From assembly GCF_009377175.1 (NCBI RefSeq), contig NZ_VJZD01000005.1, forward strand, positions 1 to 64,000: DNA of 64,000 nt, in the 5' to 3' direction. The notes under the pieces are model-generated. The model saw only the letters and a list, made by a program, of their open reading frames with translations, had not been told where the DNA came from and made no database searches. Shown here piece by piece: positions 36,098-45,178 of the stretch. Within the stretch, counting starts at the first letter, position 1. Each line of letters opens with the position of its first letter. A program made the position numbers and the translations under genes. Source of the stretch: Streptomyces adustus. Lineage in GTDB: Bacteria > Actinomycetota > Actinomycetes > Streptomycetales > Streptomycetaceae.

Positions 36098-37143
36098 TCG
36101 GTCTCACTTGCCGGTGCCGTCTGCGCGGGCGAGGACATGCTTCGGCGCTGCCCGGTCACGACCGGGCAGGATCCGGTGAGGCGGGCGCAAGACTGCCTGA
36201 CGGGTCATGCGCGCAGTCCATGAGGGCATGATCGGCCGATCACGCTTGCCGGGCCGCGGTCGTCGCTGCGAGGCTCGCAGTGTCGGCCCGGTCGCCCTGG
36301 ATGGAGGGTGCCGGGTGCGGACTGGCGGAGCGGCTGATCGATCCGGATCGGCTTCCTGCAGCGGTCCAGGCCCTTTGCTCCCCGGCGGAGGCCTGGAGCG
36401 CTGCAGGCCGCCTCATACGCCCCCGCTGCCGTCGCGAGAACTCCCCCCCCGTCGGACCGCGCCGCGACGGCGGGACGCAAGCGGACACCTGATGTGCCCT
36501 CCCATCCCGGGACAGCCCCTCGCAGAACCCCGCTCGCGCCTCGGCCATGGGGGCGGAGGCGCGAGCGGGACCGAAACCTCTCGGCCCTGGAGCCCCGCGT
36601 TCCGATCCTGTCGTCCCCCACGCAGGCGGGAGGCGAAGGAAGGTCCGATCCCCGGTCGGTGCTCCCTGCCGGGTGCGGGCCCGTGTTCCCGGGCACTCCG
36701 TATCCCTGTTGCGCACCGAGCCCGGCTTCGCCGGCCGAGGGTCCCGCAGAGCGACGGCCGCCTACGGCTCCGCGCCTGCCGACCGCCTCCGTCGGTCGGC
36801 GCGATCGAGAGCGCGCACAGCCGACGCCACTTTTTCGAATAGGGGTGCCATGCCTGATCCCGGGTGCGCCGATGAGACGTGAAAGGCACCCCCTGTCGAG
36901 GGGCATTGCTGTTTTATCACATGCGCCACAGCGACTTCGCCGTGAGGTCTTCGATACTGCCTGTGAGTCACCACTTTCTGCCCAAACGATCCTGGCCGGG
37001 CTGGCCACGGCCATTTCATGGACGACGGCTGATAGAACCCGATGCTGTAGGCGTCTGTGTCAGGTCTGCTGAGCAATGCATCCGGCATCACGCCCGTTCC
37101 GCGGCAAGAGCATGAATAACCAGAGCAGAAGAAGGCATTTCAA
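36098..37143. other. long non-coding stretch (about 1 kb)
   Basis: Several overlapping frames run on both strands, but none has a recognised domain, a good start site or consistent codon bias. I could not identify a decayed gene. The right end is less GC-rich and leads to the promoter and AGAAGG site of the lipoprotein gene at 37144. Confidence 0.45.
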
Positions 37144-38721
37144 GTGATCAAGCACAGCAGGTGGACAACTTTGCCCATCTTGATGGGGCTGACGTCCGCA
37201 TTGTTGACCGGCTGTGGGTTCGGCATCGGTTCGGACGGCGGTGCCGGCATAGTGATCGGGATGTCCGACGAGGTTATGGCGACCGACCCTGCATCCGGTT
37301 ATGACCCCGGTTCATGGCTGCTTTTCAACAACGTCTTCCAGTCATTGCTCAGTTTCCCCAAAGGCGGTGCGCCGGATCCCGAACCCGACGCGGCCGAGAA
37401 GTGCTCCTTCTCTGATTCTCGTAGCCAAGTCTATCGATGCACCCTCAAGGACGGGCTCCACTTCAGCAACGGTGATTCGCTCACTGCCCAGGACGTGAAG
37501 TTCTCGTTCGACCGTCTGCGCAGGATCGACGATCCGGCGGGGCCGGCGGTCATGTTCCAGGGGCTCGACAGAGTGGAAGTGCCGGACGACAGGACCGTGG
37601 TCTTCCACCTCGACACGCCGGACGCCACCTTCCCCAGCAAGATCGCATCAGGCGCCGGATCCATCGTCGACCGGCACGAGTATCCGCCCAACGCGATCAG
37701 GCAGGATCACGCCGTCATCGGATCCGGGCCGTACACGCTGGACTCGTTCGACAAGAAGCGGGCGACCTTCTCGGTCAACGACTCCTACAAGGGCAACGCG
37801 CAGGTGAGGAATTCCGGTGTCACTCTGGAGTTCTTCCACGGTCAGCGGGATACCCTCAAGGAGGCTCTCACCGCCGGAGACGTCGACATCGCCTACCGCG
37901 GACTGAGCGCTCAGGACATCGCCAGCCTCGAGAAGCGGGGCGGGAGCGGCGACATCAATGTCGCCGAGGGCAACAGCGCCGAGGTCCAGGACCTGGTCTT
38001 CAACATGGACGACCCGGTCGTGGGCCGTCTCGGAGTCCGTCGGGCGATCGCCTATCTGATCGACCGGAACGCACTGGTCGACCGCGTCTACAAGGGCACG
38101 GCCCTCCCGCTGTACTCGATCGTTCCGGCCGGTATCACGGGTCACAACACCGCCTTCTTCGACCGTTACGGCGCGAATCCCTCGCGCTCGAAGGCGGCTG
38201 AGGCCCTGCGGGCGGACGGCATCACCGGCAAGGTGAAGCTGACCCTGTGGTCCACCCCGACCCGTTATGGATCGGCGACGGACGATGAAGTCAAGGCGAT
38301 CGCCGACCAGTTGAATGCCAGTGGTCTGTTCGACGCCCAGATGAAGTCCGTCTCGTACGGGCAGTACGAGAAGGGCATCGCGGCCGGACAATATGGGGTC
38401 TATGTCAAGGGCTGGCTTCCTGACTATCCGGACCCGGACAACTTCACCGCACCGTTCTTTGGTCCGGAAAACGTCCTAGGCAACAATTTCAATAACGCGA
38501 CCATCACGCAGCAGCTCATGCCGCGCACGGCGCTCATGAGCGACCGTTCACGCACGGCGTCCGACTTCGGCGCGATTCAGGAGATCGTGGCGGACCGGTT
38601 GCCGATGCTCCCGATCTGGCAGGCGAAGCAGTACGCGGTCGTTCGCACCGGCGTCGAAGGCTATGCGTACTGCCTGGACGCCTCGACGGTCTTCCGCTTC
38701 TGGGAGCTCTACAAGCCGTGA
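37144..38721 (+). CDS. orphan ABC-transporter solute-binding lipoprotein (SBP_bac_5)
   Basis: GTG 37144 has AGAAGG at an 8-nt distance. The 525-residue protein starts with a lipoprotein signal (lipobox LLTGC, Cys about 24). It has the family-5 fold used for oligopeptides, dipeptides or nickel: EVMATDPASGYDPGSW, CTLKDGLHFSNGDSLTAQDV, VKFSFDR, VIGSGPYTLDS and VRRAIAYLIDR. No permease or ATPase gene is near, so it either serves a distant transporter or acts as a peptide sensor. A related protein is encoded at 42921-44522 in the opposite direction, about 4 kb away. Confidence 0.88.
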   Translation: MIKHSRWTTLPILMGLTSALLTGCGFGIGSDGGAGIVIGMSDEVMATDPASGYDPGSWLLFNNVFQSLLSFPKGGAPDPEPDAAEKCSFSDSRSQVYRCTLKDGLHFSNGDSLTAQDVKFSFDRLRRIDDPAGPAVMFQGLDRVEVPDDRTVVFHLDTPDATFPSKIASGAGSIVDRHEYPPNAIRQDHAVIGSGPYTLDSFDKKRATFSVNDSYKGNAQVRNSGVTLEFFHGQRDTLKEALTAGDVDIAYRGLSAQDIASLEKRGGSGDINVAEGNSAEVQDLVFNMDDPVVGRLGVRRAIAYLIDRNALVDRVYKGTALPLYSIVPAGITGHNTAFFDRYGANPSRSKAAEALRADGITGKVKLTLWSTPTRYGSATDDEVKAIADQLNASGLFDAQMKSVSYGQYEKGIAAGQYGVYVKGWLPDYPDPDNFTAPFFGPENVLGNNFNNATITQQLMPRTALMSDRSRTASDFGAIQEIVADRLPMLPIWQAKQYAVVRTGVEGYAYCLDASTVFRFWELYKP

Positions 38722-38943
38722 CAGCACGGTGGTTCGCCACGACGGTCCGGCCGGCGCAAGGCGAGACCACGCCGGTCACGCGACGGCTCGATCTGCGCGA
38801 CCGCACCCATGCGGTGGCCTGCGCGACGCGGATGGGCGCTGCGTGAGCGGGTGCCGGATCTTCGATCCATCCGGCCGACGGGGAGCGGTCCGTTCATGAA
38901 GAAAGGTTTCCCTGTCCTTCGTGCCCTGGACTGGACGCGGCTC

Positions 38944-38972
38944 GTCCGCCGGTCGGCTGCCGACCGGCGGAC
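38944..38972. terminator. bidirectional hairpin between lipoprotein and MHYT-like genes
   Basis: GTCCGCCGGTCGG (38944-38956) pairs perfectly with CCGACCGGCGGAC (38960-38972) over a 3-nt loop in the gap between convergent genes. Confidence 0.75.
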
Positions 38973-39012
38973 GGGGCACGGCAATCCATCGCCGCCGTTC
39001 CTCACAGCGGTG

Positions 39013-40008
39013 TCAGCCACCGACGCGCAGCACGGGACCGGCCTCGACGACCAGGTCGTCACCGGTGGTCACGGGGACGGGCAGGCCGACGGCGGGCGCA
39101 TCACCGGCCTGGCCGTCCATCAGCAGATACTCCGGCATCTCACGCGCGGCCAGTGGCGCGGGGGCGTTCCGCACGTCCTGGGCCGGAGTGATGTACAGGT
39201 TGAAGGCCACCGTCAGCGCCACCAGCGCCAGGACGGCCGTCACCGCGATGGTGAGGGTGGGGTCGTTCGGATCAGCGCCGGCCTGAGTGCCCGTGCGTGT
39301 GGATGACGCGGTCAACGCGGCGAGGTTCACGTACTGAGCCGCGCACAGCAGTGCCGCTGACAGCGCGGAGACCGCGACGGCCACCCGGTGCGCGACGACC
39401 GTCGTCGTCAGCCACAGGACAGCCGCCATGGCCATCGCCGTCAGAGCGATGCCGACCACAGCGATGCCGACGGACGTATGGAACCGCGCGGGCGCGTCGA
39501 GGGCGCTCGTGCCCAGAACGAACGCCCCGGTGAAGCCGGCCGTCATCACGGCGCCGGCGGCGACTGCCCCCGGCCGGGTGCGCCGTGTCTCGGCCAGGAG
39601 AAGACCGGGCGCCGTCGCGCCGACACAGACCACCGCCGAGAGCTGGGTCAGCAGCGCGTCGTGGCCGATCGGCAGGTCGGACACGCCGAAACCGAGCAGG
39701 GCGATCACATTCGTGCCCCACAGGCCGACACCGAGCGCCAGGGCCGCGAGAGCGAGCCATGAGCGCCCTGTCTGCGCCCGGAGTGCCCGGAAGCGAACCA
39801 TGCAGGCCCACCCCTGGTACGAGCCGACGCACATGGTCGTGAATGCGAGCACGGGAATCAGCACGTGCGCAGAGAAAATTTGGTGGCCCAAGGCCAGACT
39901 CCCACTCCGAACGAACAGCGCACCAGAACGGTGACGCGTGAGCCATCCCCTCTCGCCACGGCTGAGAGAGGTCCGCAGGCCCGGGTGGTCGTTGTCTGTT
40001 TCGGCCAA
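39013..40008 (-). CDS. integral membrane protein related to MHYT sensor domains, histidine lost
   Basis: About 331 residues with seven or so hydrophobic helices followed by a hydrophilic tail of about 60 residues. The helix pattern IPVLAFTTMCVGSYQGW and ALGVGLWGTNVIALLGF aligns with MHYT proteins of Streptomyces, which read ...GIWVMHFIAMLGF at the second place. The signature His is replaced (GTNV for VMHF), so metal or gas binding as proposed for MHYT proteins would be lost or changed. The start is uncertain: TTG 40008 has no clear ribosome binding site and a later start is possible. It is divergent from the PAS-phosphatase gene, so the two may work together. Confidence 0.65.
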   Translation of the reverse strand: MAETDNDHPGLRTSLSRGERGWLTRHRSGALFVRSGSLALGHQIFSAHVLIPVLAFTTMCVGSYQGWACMVRFRALRAQTGRSWLALAALALGVGLWGTNVIALLGFGVSDLPIGHDALLTQLSAVVCVGATAPGLLLAETRRTRPGAVAAGAVMTAGFTGAFVLGTSALDAPARFHTSVGIAVVGIALTAMAMAAVLWLTTTVVAHRVAVAVSALSAALLCAAQYVNLAALTASSTRTGTQAGADPNDPTLTIAVTAVLALVALTVAFNLYITPAQDVRNAPAPLAAREMPEYLLMDGQAGDAPAVGLPVPVTTGDDLVVEAGPVLRVGG

Positions 40009-40374
40009 GCCGCATATTCGATCCAGAGCTTATGCAATCTGCCCAGGCCATGGACATTGTGACGGGACGGAGGGCGCCCGGAGAATAGCGAAGCGGTCAA
40101 CAAGACTGCCCCTTGGGGAACTTCGCTCGGGCTGAATTGGCGGCCGGGCTCCGCCGTGACGGGCGACGGGTCCGTCCCGCGGTCTTTCGGCCCGAGGGGG
40201 CGTGCTCACCCGTCGTGCCCGGGGAGGCACGGAAGCCGTGCCCGGGGCGCCGACGTGTCGCACGCAGATGTGGCGATCGTTTATCCGGTGACGCAGACTG
40301 GGCACGGAGAGGAAATCAGTCTAATTCGTGCGTATTGCACCTACGCATATCGCGCCCATTCGACCGGGAATACC
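40009..40374. other. divergent intergenic region between MHYT-like and phosphatase genes
   Basis: The phosphatase frame stays open upstream to 40156 but the best start is ATG 40375. The less GC-rich stretch 40300-40374 probably contains its promoter. Confidence 0.45.
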
Positions 40375-42810
40375 ATGACCGCGGTTCAGAATGACAGAAA
40401 TCCCTCGCCACGGCAGCCGGCCGGGCCCGCGGTCACGCCGGCCACGGCCCTCCTGGACGGCGCGGGCAACGTCATCGGGTGGTCCGAGGCCGCCGAGGCA
40501 CTGCTGGGCTATCGAGCGGACGAGATCCTGGACCGCCCCGCCGACAGGGTGCTCACGCCCGGCGGGGAAGTGCCACGCCCCGAGAACGGAGACTGGAGCG
40601 GGGTCGTAGAGGTCCGCCACCGGGCCGGACACACCCTGCGGCTCGAGGTCCGCATGGGCGCGATGGGCGGCGCCGCGGGCCGTGCGTACTGGCTGATGAC
40701 GGTCTTCGACCCGGACGAGGGCGCGCTGCCCGGGGTGAACCGGTCTCTGCTGGACGGCCTGCTCTCCCACTCACCCATCGGCATGGCCGTCATGGACACG
40801 GACCTGAGATACACCTGGGTCAACGAGGCTCTGGTGCGGACGTCCGGTGCAGCGGACCGGCTGGGGCGCACGCTCAGCGCGGTCTTCCCCTCCCAGCAGG
40901 CGGCCGCGGGTGAGGCCGCGATGCGCCGGGTCCTCGAGACGGGCACACCACGGATCGACTACGAGTACAGGGGACCCATCCTGTCCGACCCGACCGGCGA
41001 GCACATGTACTCGGCGTCCTTCTTCCGGCTCGAGGACGAGCACGACAAGCCCACCGGCCTGTGCTACCTGGTGATCGACATCACCGAACGGTGGCGCAGG
41101 CATCGTCGCGAACTGATGCTGAGCAGAGCCCGTGCGTGCGGAAAGGAGCTCGATCCCGTCCGGGCCGCTCAGGAGCTCGCGGAGATCTGCGTGCCGGACT
41201 TCGCGGACCTGGTGAGCATCGACCTCGCCGACGCCGTGCTCCAGGGCAGTGAGATCCCCTGTGCCTCCGCACAGGGATCCGTCTCCCTGCGCCATGCCGG
41301 CCACCAGGCCGACGGCGGGGTGTGCGCGAGTTCCCTACGAGGCAGGGGCGACGCGGTGGAGTACGGCCCGCAGTCGCCGGCCGTGCGATGCCTGGAGGAC
41401 GGGAAGGGCGTCCTCGGGGCACCGGCTCACGCCGCGCCCGCAGCCCGGACCACCGAGAGCGCGCCCGGGCGCCCCCCGACGGGCGAGGAAGACGCGTTCC
41501 ACCCGCCGATCATGGTCCCGCTGTGCGCGAGCGCTCTCTCGCTGGGCCTCGCCACCTTCCTGCGCGCCCGTGACAAGGAGCCTTTCACACCGGAGGACCT
41601 CGCCTTCGCGGAGGAGTTCGCGGTCCACGGAAGTTCCGCGCTGATCGCCGCGCACCGCTTCGCGCAGGAGCGCAGGATCTCGCTGTCGCTGCAGCGGAGC
41701 CTGCTCCCGGGGCGGCTCGGCGCGGACGAGGCGGCCGAGATCGCCTGGCGCTACTTTCCCGCCTCGCAGGAGGCGGGCGTCGGCGGGGACTGGGTCGACG
41801 CGATCCCTCTCTCCGGAGCCCGGATCGCGCTGGTGGTCGGCGACGTGGTGGGGCACGGCGTCAATGCGGCAGCGGCCATGGGGCGACTGCGCGCCGCCGT
41901 CCACACCCTGGCGGCCATGGACCTGCCGCCCGACGAACTGCTCGCCCACCTCGACGACTTCGTGACACGTATCTGCGCGGAGCAGCCATCGGGAACGCGC
42001 TGCGGCGAGGAGGGTTCCAGCCTCATGGGGACCCTGGGTGCCTCTTGCATGTACGCCGTCTACGACCCCGTCGACCGGACATGCGCGATGGCGCGTGCCG
42101 GCCACCCCGCACCGGTGATCACGCGGCCGGACGGGACGACCTTTGTGCCCGATCTCCCGGTCGGCCCGCTGCTGGGCGTGGGGTCGGTCCCCTTCGAAGC
42201 CGTCGAGATGACGTGCCCCGACGGCAGCCTGCTTGCCTTCTTCACGGACGGCCTGGTGGAGGACCGCAGCAGGGACATGGACGAGGGCGTCGCACAGTTG
42301 CGTTCCCTGCTGGGCGACGCAGACGCACCTCTTGAACAACTGTGCGACGACGCGGTGGCGGCCCTTGTCTCCCGCCCGCTGAGGGACGACGCCGCCCTCC
42401 TGCTCGCCCGCACCGCCTCGTTCCCGTCCTCCGCCGTGGCGACCTGGGAGATCCCCGTCGACCCCGCATATGTCAGTGAGGCCCGGGCCCTGGCGGATCG
42501 CCAGCTCGAGGAGTGGGATCTGGGAGACCTGCAGTTCACCACCGAACTCATCGTGAGTGAGCTGGTCACCAACGCCATCCGCTACGGGGCGGCACCGATC
42601 CGACTCCGCCTGATCCACCACCGCGTGCTCACCTGCGAGGTGTTCGACGGCAGCAGTACATCACCGAGGCTGCGCCACGCCAGGACGATGGACGAAGGAG
42701 GCCGCGGGCTGTTTCTCGTGGCCCAGGCCTCGCAGCGGTGGGGCTACCGGTACACGGGTTCGGGGAAGTCGATCTGGGTGGAGCAGGCGCTGCCCCCACC
42801 ATGGCCGTGA
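40375..42810 (+). CDS. PAS-PAS-GAF-SpoIIE phosphatase with HATPase (anti-sigma-type) domain
   Basis: ATG 40375 opens an 811-residue multidomain regulator. Two PAS domains come first (for example NVIGWSEAAEALLGYRADEI and HSPIGMAVMDTDLRYTWVNE), then a GAF-like domain (about 245-430). A PP2C/SpoIIE phosphatase follows with GVGGDWVDAIPL and VVGDVVGHGVNAAAAMGRLR. The C-terminal GHKL ATPase has the N box FTTELIVSELVTNAIRYG and G box GGRGLFLV. Such proteins dephosphorylate anti-anti-sigma factors and can also phosphorylate them through the kinase-like domain, so one protein sets both directions of a partner switch. No STAS gene lies nearby. The signal seen by the PAS/GAF part is unknown. Confidence 0.9.
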   Translation: MTAVQNDRNPSPRQPAGPAVTPATALLDGAGNVIGWSEAAEALLGYRADEILDRPADRVLTPGGEVPRPENGDWSGVVEVRHRAGHTLRLEVRMGAMGGAAGRAYWLMTVFDPDEGALPGVNRSLLDGLLSHSPIGMAVMDTDLRYTWVNEALVRTSGAADRLGRTLSAVFPSQQAAAGEAAMRRVLETGTPRIDYEYRGPILSDPTGEHMYSASFFRLEDEHDKPTGLCYLVIDITERWRRHRRELMLSRARACGKELDPVRAAQELAEICVPDFADLVSIDLADAVLQGSEIPCASAQGSVSLRHAGHQADGGVCASSLRGRGDAVEYGPQSPAVRCLEDGKGVLGAPAHAAPAARTTESAPGRPPTGEEDAFHPPIMVPLCASALSLGLATFLRARDKEPFTPEDLAFAEEFAVHGSSALIAAHRFAQERRISLSLQRSLLPGRLGADEAAEIAWRYFPASQEAGVGGDWVDAIPLSGARIALVVGDVVGHGVNAAAAMGRLRAAVHTLAAMDLPPDELLAHLDDFVTRICAEQPSGTRCGEEGSSLMGTLGASCMYAVYDPVDRTCAMARAGHPAPVITRPDGTTFVPDLPVGPLLGVGSVPFEAVEMTCPDGSLLAFFTDGLVEDRSRDMDEGVAQLRSLLGDADAPLEQLCDDAVAALVSRPLRDDAALLLARTASFPSSAVATWEIPVDPAYVSEARALADRQLEEWDLGDLQFTTELIVSELVTNAIRYGAAPIRLRLIHHRVLTCEVFDGSSTSPRLRHARTMDEGGRGLFLVAQASQRWGYRYTGSGKSIWVEQALPPPWP

Positions 42811-42845
42811 CTTCGGGCGGCGGGGCGGTGGCGGGAGCAGACGAA

Positions 42846-42916
42846 CGACGGGTGCGCGGTATTGCGGTACCGCCCACCCGTCGTCGGGTCGCACTGCGCC
42901 GCCGTCGACGCAGTGC
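42846..42916. terminator. double hairpin between convergent phosphatase and lipoprotein genes
   Basis: CGACGGGTG (42846-42854) pairs with CACCCGTCG (42875-42883), and GCACTGCG (42891-42898) with CGCAGTGC (42909-42916). The gap between the two stop codons is only about 110 bp, so they likely serve both transcripts. Confidence 0.65.
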
Positions 42917-42920
42917 GTGC

Positions 42921-44522
42921 TCAGTCGCTCAGGCCGTGGCCGAGTTCCCACAGCTGTAGCACGGAGGAGGAGTTGATGGCGTAGGCGACTCCGGTGATGT
43001 CGTCGCGTGCGGCCACGTACTGCTTGCCCTGCCACAGAGGCAGTACGGGGACGTCGTCGGCGACGGTGTCCTGGATCCGGGTCAGTGTCTTCACGGCCCT
43101 GAGACGATCGGCGTCGCGCCTCGTCTCGGGAATCAGTGACTGCTGGATGGTCTTGTTCGAGTACGGCGAGTTGAGGAAGTTGTCCTTGTCGAGGAAGGGT
43201 GCGACGAAGTTGTCGGCGTCGGGGAAGTCGGGGAACCAGCCCATGCCGTAGACGTCATAGTCGCCCTTGCGTTCAGCGGTGCTGAAGTCCGCCCAGGGGG
43301 TGCCCTGGATGGTGACGTCGAACAGGTGGCTGGCCTCGAGCTGCTTGCGCAGGATCTCGAACTCCTGCTTCGTCGCCGTTCCGTAGTGGTCGGTGGTGTA
43401 GTGCATGGTCAGTTTCACCGGAGTGGCGACGCCTGCCGCGTCGAGGAGGTTCTTCGCCCTTGTGATGTCGGGAGTGCCGTACTTGTTGAAGAACGAGTTG
43501 GAATGCCCGGTGAGGGATGCCGGAACTAGTGAGTACAGGGGCTCGACTTGAGTACCGTAGACCTTGGAGACCAGCTCGCCGCGGTCGACGATCTGAGCCA
43601 TGGCCTGCCGGACGGCCTTGGCCCTGACGGTGGGCGCGTCGGTGTTGAAACCCAGGTAGCGGATCTCCAGGCTGGGCATTTCGACGAGATTGACGCTCTT
43701 GTCGTTCCCCGCCTCGAGCTGCTTGATCTGGGCGGGTGACATGGTGCGTACCATCACATCGATATCGCCCCGGCTGATGGCGGTGCCCATGGCCTTCGCG
43801 TCGTCGAAGACATGCACCACGACCTGGTCGTTGTTCACCTCCAGGCTGCCTCTGTAGAGCGAATTCTTGGTGAAGGTGACGGTCGTGATGGCGTCGTCCT
43901 TCACCTCGGCCTTGAAGGTGTACGGGCCCGAACCGTCGACGGCGAAGCCGTCACGGAGCCTGTCTCCGTCGTAATCCCTGGGGTTGACGATGCCCGCGAC
44001 CGGAGTCGTCAGCTTGTACGGGAAAGTGGCGTCTGCCGTCTTCAGATGGAAGATGATCTCACGGTCGCCCCGGGTCTCGATCGTGCCGATCGTGTTCAGC
44101 AGTGCGGAGACGTCGGTGTCGGCCTTGATGCGCAGGGCCCGTTCGATGGAACTCTTCACGATGTCGGCGGTGATCTTGTCGCCGTCGGCGAACTGCAGAC
44201 CCTCGCGCAGGGTGCAGACGTAACGGTTGTTGCCGCCTCCGTCGAAGCCGCAGCGCTCGGCCGCCTCGGGCACCGGGGCGCCCTCGCCCTTGGGTTCGAC
44301 CAACAGTGTCTGGACCGTCTGGCGCAGGAGGTTCCAGGAGTTGGTGTCGTAGGTGTAGGCCGGGTCGAGGGGAGCCGGGGCGTCCTTGGTGGCCGTGAAC
44401 CTGTCGGTGGTGCCGATGACGATGGTGCCGGCCCTATTCCCGCTGTCGGAATCGCTGCACGCGGTGACAACCGGCGTGAGCAGGCCGGCGACTGCTGCCA
44501 GCACCCAGGTCTTGCGGTTCAT
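42921..44522 (-). CDS. orphan ABC-transporter solute-binding lipoprotein (SBP_bac_5), paralogue
   Basis: ATG 44522 with GGAG nine bases upstream gives 533 residues. The lipoprotein signal MNRKTWVLAAVAGLLTPVV ends in TAC, placing the lipid-anchored Cys at about 22. Family-5 features are TYDTNSWNLLRQTVQ, CTLREGLQFADGDKITADIV, AVDGSGPYTFKAEV and KAVRQAMAQIVDRGELV. It shares layout and many motifs with the product of 37144-38721 but the identity is moderate. No permease or ATPase genes are adjacent. Peptide uptake through a distant transporter, or sensing of extracellular peptides, is possible. Confidence 0.88.
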   Translation of the reverse strand: MNRKTWVLAAVAGLLTPVVTACSDSDSGNRAGTIVIGTTDRFTATKDAPAPLDPAYTYDTNSWNLLRQTVQTLLVEPKGEGAPVPEAAERCGFDGGGNNRYVCTLREGLQFADGDKITADIVKSSIERALRIKADTDVSALLNTIGTIETRGDREIIFHLKTADATFPYKLTTPVAGIVNPRDYDGDRLRDGFAVDGSGPYTFKAEVKDDAITTVTFTKNSLYRGSLEVNNDQVVVHVFDDAKAMGTAISRGDIDVMVRTMSPAQIKQLEAGNDKSVNLVEMPSLEIRYLGFNTDAPTVRAKAVRQAMAQIVDRGELVSKVYGTQVEPLYSLVPASLTGHSNSFFNKYGTPDITRAKNLLDAAGVATPVKLTMHYTTDHYGTATKQEFEILRKQLEASHLFDVTIQGTPWADFSTAERKGDYDVYGMGWFPDFPDADNFVAPFLDKDNFLNSPYSNKTIQQSLIPETRRDADRLRAVKTLTRIQDTVADDVPVLPLWQGKQYVAARDDITGVAYAINSSSVLQLWELGHGLSD

Positions 44523-45140
44523 GCTCTGTTCTCCAAGGGGCGTTCCGTTCCAGCCGCCCACATGTGCTGGCGGCGCGGCAGAGTGCCGGGCTGCGACTGT
44601 TGTTTTGCGAAACGCTGATGTGCAGTCACAGGAAGGCTCGCAGTCGTGCGAGTTGACCCCTGGGCATGCGGCGTGAGCCGGCATGGGAACGACACCGGCG
44701 ATGTTTTGTTGATACTTCAACATTAGGGAGGGCTTTGAATGCCTGTCAATGCGCCCAGAGTCATGCCTGATTCGCCGGTCGGATCTTAGAATCGCCGCCG
44801 GCCGCAACAGCGGGACAGCTGCTCAATGGTGCTCGATCGGGTAGATGGAAAGCATCAAAGGGCATACCTGCGGACCGGAATCTGCGGTCCCGATTTTTTG
44901 GTGACGGCTTTCGACGGAGACCGGGCAGGCCACCTCGGCCAGGGCGTGTTTCGAATGAGGCCCAAGGTGTGTTTCGAAAGAGCGGCGACGGTCTCGCGGT
45001 CACCGGCTCGCAGTCCGGCTTCGGCCTGCTGCGCAGCCGGAGTCCGTGGATGAAGACCACGGCAACGGGAAGCGGGGCGGTCGTGGTGGGAGCCTGCTCG
45101 CAAGGGAGTGCCGACCCGGCATGTGCCCACGGAAGCGGGA
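44523..45140. other. intergenic region between two minus-strand genes
   Basis: No gene is supported. The part next to 44522 is comparatively AT-rich and likely holds the lipoprotein promoter. A short direct repeat GTGTTTCGAA occurs at 44946-44955 and 44969-44978; its meaning is unclear. Confidence 0.45.
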
Positions 45141-45164
45141 ACCCCGGTGCTCTCGCACCGGGGT
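45141..45164 (-). terminator. hairpin terminator of the MBL-fold gene
   Basis: ACCCCGGTGC (45141-45150), loop TCTC and GCACCGGGGT (45155-45164) form a perfect 10-bp stem 14 bp past the stop codon. Confidence 0.8.
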
Positions 45165-45178
45165 GACACCCCTGTGAT

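Noticed and set aside
36205-37014. Overlapping frames in the 1-kb gap before the first lipoprotein gene
   Set aside because: Frames on both strands are similarly long, start sites are absent and no motif is recognised; treated as non-coding.
44940-44980. Direct repeat GTGTTTCGAA suggesting an IS end
   Set aside because: Two 10-bp copies without any transposase fragment nearby; not enough to propose a mobile element.
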